DNA from: an uncultured Peptoniphilus sp.
Lineage (GTDB): Bacteria > Bacillota > Clostridia > Tissierellales > Peptoniphilaceae
DNA length: 14,361 bases
Assembly: GCA_902488455.1 (NCBI GenBank)
Contig: CABTWG010000029.1
Coordinates: 1 to 14,361, forward strand
Reading direction: 5' to 3'
In this document: piece by piece, positions 12,801 to 14,361 of the stretch
How the letters are laid out: each line of letters opens with the position of its first letter
How positions within the stretch are numbered: position 1 is the stretch's first letter
Made by a program: the position numbers and the translations under genes
Notes under the pieces: generated by a model
Told to the model about the DNA's origin: nothing
The model's database searches: none
Seen by the model: the letters and a program-made list of their open reading frames with translations, nothing else

Positions 12801-13807
12801 AAGCTCTTGCAGGAGCGGAATTTGAAGTCTGGTACAAGAAAAATGCAGGCGATGAATACTCAAAAGAACTTGTAAAAATGTACCAAGATAATAATGGCAA
12901 CAAATTAGTCTTAAATAAAGATGAAAAAGCTCCAAGTGGCTATACAGAAGTTACAAAATTCACATCTGGAGCAGATGGAATTGTAAAATTCAAATTCTAT
13001 GACCAAGGATACTATGCAATAAAAGAAATAAAAGCACCTAAGGGATATATTAAACAAAGAGATTTCGTAAAAGAATTTGTAGTAGTAGACGGAGAAGTTC
13101 AAGAAGAAAAATACTTGACTACAATGAATGTAAATAAATCTCCGGGACAATTTTATGCTAATGGTATGCACAAAACTTATGATACTAGCATAACAATGAA
13201 ATTTAATCCTGATCATCAAAAGATAAACTACACAGATAATTCAAAGATAGCATTAGAAGGATTGCCACTTAAAAATGAATTCTTTGAAAACAATATTGAT
13301 GTAAAGACACCTATATCTATAAAGGCTTATTTATTAGATAGCGAAAACCAAAAATCTGATGAAAAGACTTATACATTAAACTTGGACAACGATTATACAG
13401 GCTATAAGGGCAAGACTACAATTGACCTTTATAACTTAGTAAAAGAGTTGGAAAATAAAAATGGTGGGTCTATAGAATCAGACAAGACTTTAGTTTTAGA
13501 AATGTCTTCAAAATTGGCACAATCTACAGTATTAGACATAAAAACTAAAATAGATATAGGACAGATAAGTGAAGAAAGAACATTCCACATAGGTACAAAA
13601 GGCGATGCAGACATTGAGCATAGTTATTCCTTCACAACTATGGGAGAAATAAATACAGAAGCTCCTGTAGAAGTTGAAAATAAAAAGGCAGAATATCCTG
13701 GCACTGGTGGAATGGGTACGTTCATATTTACTAGTTGCGGTTTGGCTCTAATGGGACTTGCTTATCTAAGCTACAGAAGGAAAAGGGGGCTGGTTATCGA
13801 TGAATGA
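767..13807 (+). CDS. Giant multidomain cell-wall-anchored adhesin with ten SpaA/CnaB domains, MSCRAMM-like heads and YPGTG sorting signal
   Basis: A secreted surface protein of 4,346 residues, probably displayed on the wall to bind host or partner-cell ligands; the ligand cannot be read from the sequence. It has a signal peptide (residues 1-29), ten SpaA-type domains, interspersed Ig-fold adhesin modules, four InlB-like repeats and a C-terminal YPGTG motif (4310-4314), hydrophobic segment and RRKR tail. I chose the ATG at 767 because AGGAGA lies six bases upstream and a normal signal peptide follows. The in-frame ATG at 677 would add 30 basic residues and has only a weak AAAGG. The reading frame is intact. 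The only cysteine I see is in the sorting signal, so disulfides and thioester adhesin domains are unlikely. No neighbouring gene or clear terminator is seen; the TGA is followed by interspersed repeats. The family (SpaA isopeptide-forming, sortase substrate) is well supported; the specific function is inference. Confidence 0.96.
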   Translation: MKSLSKRTISLILAVLMILDVFAPVAAVASTNSTQNNVKVLDDLPTETQIAPGDELIIPATPDEDTLVPVQDPAKNSSQQPSQKPAQPTQPIEQPALDQIPNLDQIESQEPLQPNLGYVSWELVNPGKTAYVKGDILDLKDLRVKVKRVDGKEVVLNYVDILKDINFEIVYSMENKLDLKPGNETIIIKYPNLEPITININIYESEDQIPKDQNKDELTPAENPNDKKDNIIEGNDQNSPENKIDNEKNEDGLKGDIFDQVLGKDIKNSPFGLNFLDAITKGERAEELTIEEMEAGLQMAEMPEVSEAPIFMMLRATPVNGSPLENKKFTIRTRFDTSTRQGPIRVGQYFDLHLDEKLTVKNPSSLLPIKFNGTTIATPTYDEATNTIRYKIVTEIDENINLPINIDVDYNIEKITPNANFTIINRVSGLGVTNPKSLLPVVVDKNGNTVNTIIEPGRDDVIKIIDDKKDQSYQVPIDVYADPVIEDSKLTGFNWTVRVHSDTDLQALGYHLNLTTVKGSGLGQIEKVKLNNTDVILDNNDIIGQLGIVDSKHHTLTESTRDLLYNFYTKVDNVQGNYLIDITVYLTAKEKAGAVRYNFEKGFTQEAINEATPTRVGINNRTTIQGKFLANDKAQWTITDGISSPDENKNNGMPLEARTIGGAQTIQARRMEVYGIDKTTGKMVVKEAFKTLDNMPAKESDPAGTQDVGNIAVYEFDTSLDNATVANDYNVSGVKISKFRNLYIDEIWSLPDPQLKMPAQTFKAVDDTGSEIGSATVGEGAEGIRERYVTIPNVRYWDINEQTGEATKRGHKIIQEFNPKQVELNGKTYTYNENANYHNNYLKVHYIQNSAIDTTEGKPVSFKVIKVDSKDPSKKLEGARYRLLGNQSTDVTTNENGEASFINVTPGEYTLKETKAPTGYRLDEELKFISVSQDGKISVTGKNAVLSLGAGKTETVENDHSSSWPDYMNSMHYGKVDENGNVEFYIYLKPIAPRQGGQTDRNTRLNISIPGANITDVEAYDVGSWQRETVKSAMEAQNVEQRIFELGDNVINRANTNKITGNSNTTDPVTNTTGYQIYFPEERFANDWGFLVRVKTNIGAADSTNVYYEWLTNEDTLNQTKLVANASIKKAQAGQQDEQIPTITITNDEFEKSSIEVIKFGDTYTQDKKRVRLPGAQFVLIDSEGNEIANKFTDEDGKADFGKHAPGKYYIREVTAPDGYKKSDVYFEVTVDEAGQVKYKAKFENSSGKPQNGEDYYIEKGEAIGPEIKTKIVDVKQRLEIQENEPGDIGVKKGVWEAYRFESLKYHADITVQAVNPGSKFEIQFDRNLDFTQYFGNFPKIKNAKGVDIAEPYFNYNTNLLTYVFNNNTESNSTTIASFNLRGIIPNKYYAQNSGNYEFTVTVEPGQTGVTGEQTITKTITADYENYDQAWGESQFYYFRDVYKGGDGQWYLTVMSYLNPLGQNTYPSKTLQYNWMTTRYQGDTSIAEWSGNGQWPVYKLEDVKVYRTEHRSHKVGDVTNNDNLPLSAGVRPEQDPYTYNLVLHEQINPDSYLRRSYNGFTLTYDPNQISNSGKVSAHSPLLIQTAPLSGKDGYLIEQTFKITDIDKFNSTWRLFYMSSGKRLRSAFASRANVNKAIAEQTEGEIPKYYKERIGLINEKYTPGNFKITKLNEANRNEKLPNATFALTDENGRTIYRTSDANGEVNFTNIAPGKYTLKETRAPENFTLSNKEWQVTVFDDGNVRIREAGVTSSGASVYGKDLNISVTNKPTGKEFVVYKKDDKGLPLKGAKFKLTKKDGTLVEEVESDANGIVKFTNNLTEGETYILQETVPPTGYKPLNKKWVIKVEDGKTKVYNYSENTGQEIKSILGEDGTEWVDVKNRTTAGWNHYDNRWTGWVGNSEEARYLGTRIVAVNKTKKYAIQRFVINPESANIAQSTIASIHREKPRDPNMDWYSGKAEYKIFTLDKPVTGLISDIRLADYNITDITAQVKSETEKSNYEPDRLKLTLPPMTTPIVIDVKVPYDSEEGGVGLGLDWLREGNQIYWKSDFYEKVSYIKTTGPTKTQQGSIIGSYITEDSLDVTNEAKRFGFKLKKVKQGTEKSPIEGATFTLTGPNPLKDERLMTTKEDGTISFENLEKGTYTLVEKQAAPGYEKANTTWTVRITDTGKVFIKDNQLNPAGTALNAELSVEEDTTPQKQSVFAKSASNGETPLLANSNRDIDELSAKEKLDLIYGTEVFSSLEARGISIKEGGVLTKALGQSLYNIIEGTETPQDELEIGDEIVPEAQRADGWEVVDPTKSEGRANIEHSNNLIATRITEINKDANRFKQVFLLTDDSPGKERLVQLHRQPENAELALKNGRTDDTIVKVYKVNASNIDDALNGTKTSFNVTPSQVIPDGKPRRVQFSIPGSQRGYILVEVETSYNGALGLGSDYKPNRRDLYGSNAWAGDSYSSEDGVNKNKVTLYNVTIDPNIQNGKVTSDKPKAANNEIVTLTVTPNLGYELESLTVAGIDATQAGKKGTVTVKMAQKDIYVTATFKLTPVPTYPITIMPTQNGQVISNKTQAKQGDGVTITVKADPGYRLKQLYINRPESDYTQAIYDGNGQMTFTMGAFRADVYATFERDPNSVIISFNPNGGSGTMTPVIKNKGETYPLPPNGFNPPENQEFKAWSVNGQEYQPGASVQFNADTTVTAVWKNKAPKTYNVIVQNPQEGGTITAKPTSAAAGTEIKLTVTPSEKYKVKSVTMNGQPITADANGEYKFTMPAGDATVSATFEKTETPDPQPGGDEKEITEGKLAQITNKQVGLDFKLFKRDLPGRKLPGAVFELVKTDETYTTVDTNFGTLTGVSDADGKVVFKNKEGKVVNLGIGYYKITETDAPLGYKEEKTPWLVEVYEEKGQLKARYKGPDETPTTYVNSDKSKDTTSTNLATKDGIKYKSRITYINKEAKSFIQRIYIDTTAIQDTLNVQIIPEIKREEKDTPNKSPETLKEGVKTAYRSTYKLAKGTADEHELDEILRYHDLSKPDVSTVNTARWRPFNWGFDEDQLNLAPGVYFIDIEGFYDDNITKDDIGKIELNFEFYKGERKFQEAQGWDNRGEIIWKDVKNGTYQQGNLNLGYTEFNQTETGQLGRTGGRIYPSLDQGKYTTIKTSVDIKPLYSAGKITEIDQGGLTVINDEETYNVTFSKHGRDDPKEEIEGEEVTKRRLEGAIFKLQKRVGNDYEDVKGSYIGSAFNGYFGFRGLKPGRYRLMEVKPPEGYKPIKEPVLFFTIETVNLISNQIVHPITGERISIDKVDFLFPQEGEPGYQLPGYKFGDLKTYDVNGKEVLLKEARNASLDKTEIINPNGKNVLLKEMKIQFPKTKKPDPNKPDEPEEKTIFNITEIQITPTSNGYISLEYDKGNGIYQYVPEKSSSEKDGKLIDYVTSATAKNMGKIINEKPGKGSLTLNKVDETGANITRGGLEPGARFKLTNTSSGSVTFGTVGEDGILKFEGLNLGTYKIQEETPPNGYINTGQVWHFTVGGKDLDPYQGEIKPTGSDLSDKITLESSEMHIERPDPDDKTGKTEKDSVVRPHSGQSLVFKNKFKLGKDTKINPGDYFVLKLSDRLSVNGIFPTGLDNLDIFADGVGTIAKANYDKEKGTITYTFTEYAKTYDLVNFSNEISTFIDLYKVRNSARNVDVGFGIKDDTSKHTTVDVVYDLDIAQQWWTNSNVLNLTSKIVYYNPETGEFVHYFYVNRLRKPASRFDFVYSSDQNLENVKVDYFTLKDNSQDNLPDDMPESFGLNEESPNYNKPVTIRAYSQLGNWQQINIHHYEGISSSDSYIYKVTGKVLDKDKSKYTGYGEFQSLDNTNYYVYRQNSVYGFGNQAVAKAELTIQAVNPSNKITFKKVDPKGNPLEDASFTLNLKDESGNFNDYQGGVQRSGKDGSFEFGKLKPGEYQLIEVTAPTGYHKQTGSLLDFRVSESGKIFKKVTITKEDGKEEIVEVEVTGNIPIVIENTKEQEIEFKKIDATTKEALAGAEFEVWYKKNAGDEYSKELVKMYQDNNGNKLVLNKDEKAPSGYTEVTKFTSGADGIVKFKFYDQGYYAIKEIKAPKGYIKQRDFVKEFVVVDGEVQEEKYLTTMNVNKSPGQFYANGMHKTYDTSITMKFNPDHQKINYTDNSKIALEGLPLKNEFFENNIDVKTPISIKAYLLDSENQKSDEKTYTLNLDNDYTGYKGKTTIDLYNLVKELENKNGGSIESDKTLVLEMSSKLAQSTVLDIKTKIDIGQISEERTFHIGTKGDADIEHSYSFTTMGEINTEAPVEVENKKAEYPGTGGMGTFIFTSCGLALMGLAYLSYRRKRGLVIDE
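854..1114 (+). other. Pro/Gln-rich N-terminal stretch
   Basis: After the signal peptide the mature protein begins with a probably disordered segment. Around 1000-1056 it carries imperfect iterations of a CAACCA-like unit coding for alternating Pro, Gln and Lys/Thr. It may act as a flexible tip and could vary in length between strains. Confidence 0.7.
1115..1383 (+). other. Ig-like domain (Big_3-like)
   Basis: Residues about 117-205 show the pattern of bacterial Ig-like domains of the Big_3 type: a Y-x-K-G-D-x-L-D-L segment, then a V-x-x-x-D-G-K-E strand, then L-K-P-G-N-E-T and a terminal strand with alternating Ile and Asn. An acidic, Asn/Lys-rich linker follows to about 1545 and a helical segment to about 1700. 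Confidence 0.6.
1700..3330 (+). other. N-terminal adhesin region 1 (predicted multi-domain beta region)
   Basis: Residues about 312-855 form a long beta-rich region without SpaA signatures. The GQYFDLHLDEKL segment and the following ATPTYDEATNTIRY segment resemble the first MSCRAMM N2-type domain (compare GDYFVLKLSDRL and ANYDKEKGTITY near the C-terminus of this protein). A second segment begins near FNWTVRVHSD (about 2240). It is the outermost large head and a good candidate for ligand binding. The homology is by eye and distant. Confidence 0.5.
3338..3650 (+). other. SpaA/CnaB domain 1
   Basis: Candidate isopeptide Lys in VIKVD, catalytic Glu in LKETKAPTGY, and a closing Asn in TVEND. This is the first stalk domain after the N-terminal head. 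Confidence 0.88.
3655..4220 (+). other. Adhesin module 2 (single N3-like domain)
   Basis: Residues about 963-1152. The segment VEFYIYLKP, then PGANITDVEAYDV, matches the recurring pattern (aromatic strand with Tyr and Pro, later D-V-x-x-Y) seen in the other head modules and in MSCRAMM N3 domains. It ends with TITITN just before the next SpaA domain. Confidence 0.5.
4223..4520 (+). other. SpaA/CnaB domain 2
   Basis: Candidate Lys in VIKFG, RLPGAQFVL core, and Glu in IREVTAPDGY. No clean closing Asn strand is obvious directly after it; the chain runs into adhesin module 3. Confidence 0.85.
4530..5745 (+). other. Adhesin module 3 (predicted two-domain head)
   Basis: Residues about 1255-1660. 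A first beta domain (EIQFDRNLDF near 4730, then NTNLLTYVF near 4840) is followed by a domain beginning WYLTVMSYLNP (about 5114), with EDVKVYRT near 5270. This order is like MSCRAMM N2 then N3. It closes with GLINEK before SpaA3. Confidence 0.55.
5750..6410 (+). other. SpaA/CnaB domains 3 and 4 in tandem
   Basis: Domain 3 has Lys in KITKLN, Glu in LKETRAPENF and closing Asn in SVTNKP. Domain 4 starts at about 6071 with Lys in VYKKDD, Glu in LQETVPPTGY and closing Asn in VDVKNR. The Gly-Tyr that usually ends the APxGY motif is Asn-Phe in domain 3. Confidence 0.88.
6412..7020 (+). other. Adhesin module A1 (N3-like repeat)
   Basis: Residues about 1882-2085. First of three related modules: LGTRIVAVNK, AIQRFVINPE, an IHREKP turn, a YKIFTL strand, then VIDVKVPY and GLGLDW. 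It sits between SpaA4 and SpaA5 and closes with LDVTNE. Not recognised as a named family; similarity to MSCRAMM N3 is my inference. Confidence 0.55.
7022..7300 (+). other. SpaA/CnaB domain 5
   Basis: Candidate Lys in KLKKVK, PIEGATFTL core, and Glu in LVEKQAAPGY, where the usual APxGY spacing is shifted to AAPGY. Confidence 0.85.
7324..7620 (+). other. Helical or disordered linker inside the beta-rich chain
   Basis: Residues about 2187-2285 lack beta-strand alternation. They contain helix-favouring runs such as ELSAKEKLDLIYG and GVLTKALGQSLYNI, flanked by acidic, Thr/Pro-containing segments. Together with the segment at 1546-1700 it is the main predicted helical part. It could act as a hinge or a protease-sensitive joint. 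Confidence 0.55.
7621..8155 (+). other. Adhesin module A2 (N3-like repeat)
   Basis: Residues about 2286-2463. Second related module: IATRITEINK, FKQVFLL, an LHRQPE turn, TIVKVYKVN, then ILVEVETSY and GLGSDY. The order and spacing match module A1. The VKVYKV segment resembles the equivalent strand of MSCRAMM N3 domains. Confidence 0.6.
8160..9096 (+). other. Four InlB-type / divergent bacterial repeats
   Basis: Residues about 2465-2777. Three units follow the divergent InlB pattern: YNVTIDPNIQNG, YPITIMPTQNG and YNVIVQNPQEGG starts, then V-T-V-x-P-x-x-G-Y-like cores, ending VTATFK, VYATFE and VSATFE. The third of the four units, at about 8645-8870, is a classic InlB B-repeat (Flg_new-like), with FNPNGGSGTM, KAWSVNG and VTAVWKNK. 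Such repeats usually act as extended spacers or contact surfaces. A Pro-rich linker follows. Confidence 0.85.
9170..9510 (+). other. SpaA/CnaB domain 6
   Basis: Candidate Lys in KLFKRD, KLPGAVFEL core, and Glu in ITETDAPLGY. It is preceded by AQITNK and followed by module A3. Confidence 0.87.
9511..10290 (+). other. Adhesin module A3 (N3-like repeat)
   Basis: Residues about 2916-3175. Third related module: YKSRITYINK and FIQRIYID align with A1 and A2, and VYFIDIEGFY takes the place of VIDVKVPY. The middle is longer and more divergent, and the GLGxD(W/Y) signature is replaced by IELNFEF. It closes with LTVINDE before SpaA7. Confidence 0.5.
10298..11075 (+). other. SpaA/CnaB domain 7 with a long insertion
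   Basis: Candidate Lys in TFSKHG, RLEGAIFKL core, and Glu in LMEVKPPEGY. Before the closing strand (GKIINEK) about 150 extra residues are present, including two NGKxVLLKE-type units and a Pro/Lys-rich stretch. The insertion is unlike the other nine domains. Confidence 0.75.
11081..11400 (+). other. SpaA/CnaB domain 8
   Basis: Candidate Lys in LNKVDE, LEPGARFKL core, and Glu in IQEETPPNGY. It leads directly into the SdrG-like head. Confidence 0.87.
11400..12400 (+). other. SdrG/ClfA-like N2-N3 adhesin pair
   Basis: Residues about 3545-3878. The first domain has GDYFVLKLSDRL and, at 11687-11710, TYTFTEYA, matching the TYTFTDYVD motif that lines the latch cleft of staphylococcal fibrinogen-binding N2 domains. 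The second domain has FVHYFYVN and NVKVDYFTL, as in N3. By analogy the pair could grip a ligand peptide by dock, lock and latch. The ligand is unknown, and the position beneath several SpaA domains is unusual. Confidence 0.72.
12404..13140 (+). other. SpaA/CnaB domains 9 and 10 in tandem
   Basis: Domain 9 has Lys in TFKKVD, Glu in LIEVTAPTGY and closing Asn in IVIENT. Domain 10 starts at about 12758 with Lys in EFKKID, an extended ALAGAEFEV region, Glu in IKEIKAPKGY and Asn in MNVNKS. These form the base of the stalk. Confidence 0.9.
13141..13690 (+). other. Membrane-proximal beta-rich domain
   Basis: Residues about 4125-4308 are a single beta-rich region without SpaA signature, ending EVENKK just before the sorting motif. 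I do not recognise a family. Confidence 0.45.
13694..13804 (+). other. YPGTG cell-wall sorting signal
   Basis: YPGTG (13694-13708, residues 4310-4314) is followed by a Gly/Met-led hydrophobic span and the basic tail YRRKRG. A sortase would cut after the Thr and link the protein to the wall. YPGTG is a variant of LPxTG, with Tyr and Gly at the first and third positions, so a dedicated sortase encoded elsewhere may be used. Confidence 0.95.
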
Positions 13808-13822
13808 TTACAAAGACAACCA

Positions 13823-13833
13823 GAGGTATCCTC
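13823..13833. repeat. Small hairpin just after the adhesin stop codon
   Basis: GAGG and CCTC flank TAT, sixteen bases after the TGA, and are followed by CGTAG. There is no T-run, so it is unlikely to be an intrinsic terminator; it may be a degenerate unit of the flanking repeats. Confidence 0.35.
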
Positions 13834-13861
13834 CGTAGTAGAAACAGTCTAATGGGAAACA

Positions 13862-13911
13862 CCGTAGCGGATAACCTTAATGAAGACAGTCACCCGTAGC
13901 GGAAAACTTCC
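13862..13911 (+). repeat. TAGC-box repeat units, one with hairpin
   Basis: CGTAGCGGA occurs at 13863 without an obvious hairpin, then again at 13895, followed by a 4-bp hairpin with GGAA/TTCC arms around AAC (13901-13911). Bases 13877-13904 match 14322-14349 at 27 of 28 positions in direct orientation. Confidence 0.7.
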
Positions 13912-13919
13912 TCCCCTCG

Positions 13920-13980
13920 GTCACCCTGAGCGAAGACGGCATCGCCGTCGAAGTCGAATGGGTATAACCCTGGTGAGATC
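13920..13980 (+). repeat. Interspersed repeat copy d, with variable hairpin insert
   Basis: Left box GTCACCCTGAGCG, a perfect hairpin with arms GACGGC/GCCGTC around ATC (13935-13949), then the right box GTCGAATGGGTATAACC and AGATC. It is the cleanest complete copy in the window. Confidence 0.85.
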
Positions 13981-13996
13981 AACACAGATGACTTCC

Positions 13997-14022
13997 CGTA
14001 GCGGAAGCAACCTGCTTCCATT
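13997..14022 (+). repeat. TAGC-hairpin unit, direct copy of 52-77
   Basis: CGTAGC is followed by the perfect 7-bp hairpin GGAAGCAACCTGCTTCC (14003-14019). It matches 52-77 at 25 of 26 positions; the single difference is in the outermost base pair of the stem. Confidence 0.8.
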
Positions 14023-14049
14023 TACAGAAACAACCTAAAGGGAAACAGT

Positions 14050-14130
14050 CACATGTGAAAAGGCGAAGTCCTTCCCACATGTCATCCTGAGTGGAGATGA
14101 CGAAGTCGTCGGAGTAGGCAGTCGAGTTCT
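14050..14130 (+). repeat. Stem-loop and interspersed repeat copy e
   Basis: ACATGTG (14051-14057) pairs with CACATGT (14076-14082) around an inner AAGG/CCTT stem. This runs into a copy of the left box (GTCATCCTGAG, 14081) with a hairpin insert centred on 14099-14110 (GACGAAGTCGTC). The right box is degenerate. Confidence 0.65.
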
Positions 14131-14187
14131 ACAAATCAGCCTTCATTGTATTCGGCTTCTTTGGAACTCTTTGCACGAGACCTGCTA

Positions 14188-14204
14188 CGAAATCGAAGAT
14201 TTCG
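14188..14204. repeat. Perfect 7-bp hairpin flanked by GCTA
   Basis: Arms CGAAATC and GATTTCG surround a GAA loop. GCTA sits on both sides (14184-14187 and 14205-14208), so on the minus strand the hairpin is preceded by TAGC, as in the other TAGC-hairpin units. Confidence 0.65.
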
Positions 14205-14213
14205 GCTAGGGCT

Positions 14214-14290
14214 TCGAAGGATCTCAATTGGGAAGACTTGCTCTTAGGAGGTTAGACCCGTTCGACTCGCTGGCGCTCGCTCAGGGTGAC
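14214..14290 (-). repeat. Interspersed repeat copy f, right arm of inverted pair
   Basis: On the minus strand this is the partner of copy c (251-342). The 43-bp core at 14248-14290 has one mismatch, followed by shared AGAGCAAGTCT and GAGATCCTTCGA blocks. The two arms face each other across the entire adhesin gene, about 14 kb apart. Confidence 0.85.
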
Positions 14291-14321
14291 AGCAGTTGCA
14301 AGGGTTAATCTCGAAAAAGAT

Positions 14322-14361
14322 TTAATGAAGACAGTCACCCATAGCGGAACCTTCTAGGTTC
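14322..14361 (+). repeat. TAGC-hairpin unit, cut by the window end
   Basis: Bases 14322-14349 repeat 13877-13904 with one difference (CATAGC instead of CGTAGC). The hairpin that follows has different arms, GAACCT/AGGTTC around TCT (14347-14361), and ends at the window edge. Confidence 0.7.

Noticed and set aside
767..13807. Internal thioester adhesin domain or disulfide-bonded domains
   Set aside because: I see no cysteine in the mature part; the only one is in the hydrophobic segment of the sorting signal.
13808..13900. Intrinsic terminator after the adhesin gene
   Set aside because: The only hairpin close to the stop (13823-13833) has a 4-bp stem and no T-run.
13862..14361. CRISPR array
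   Set aside because: Repeats are of several kinds, irregularly spaced, in both orientations and partly degenerate, without unique spacers of even length.

Overview
The window is almost entirely one giant gene (about 13.0 kb, 4,346 codons from the preferred start) for a secreted, sortase-anchored surface protein of a low-GC Gram-positive bacterium. The gene is AT-rich, prefers AGA for arginine, has an AGGAGA ribosome-binding site and ends in a YPGTG sorting signal. Together with the GC-richer interspersed repeats in the flanks, this suggests a host-associated anaerobic coccus of the Anaerococcus / Peptoniphilus / Finegoldia group. That assignment is inference; no taxonomic marker is present.

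Layout. 1-342: a mosaic of short interspersed repeats with hairpins, no credible gene. 343-676: AT-rich intergenic DNA with a run of seven G (576-582) and candidate promoters. 767-13807: the adhesin gene, plus strand. 13808-14361: more of the same repeat families, no credible gene and no clear terminator.

The protein (roughly 480 kDa) reads, N to C: signal peptide; Pro/Gln-rich stretch; Ig-like domain; acidic linker and helical segment; adhesin region 1; SpaA1; adhesin 2; SpaA2; adhesin 3 (two domains); SpaA3; SpaA4; adhesin module A1; SpaA5; helical linker; module A2; four InlB-type/bacterial repeats; SpaA6; module A3; SpaA7 with an insertion; SpaA8; an SdrG-like N2-N3 adhesin pair; SpaA9; SpaA10; a membrane-proximal domain; sorting signal. 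All ten SpaA/CnaB domains keep the candidate isopeptide Lys and Glu, so the stalk is probably cross-linked and rigid. Adhesin-like heads recur along the chain rather than sitting only at the tip, which is the main point of interest.

The flanks are the second. Constant boxes surround hairpins whose arms differ between copies yet remain self-complementary, and a 43-bp inverted repeat (42 of 43 identical) brackets the whole gene. No sortase, pilin or transposase gene lies in the window.
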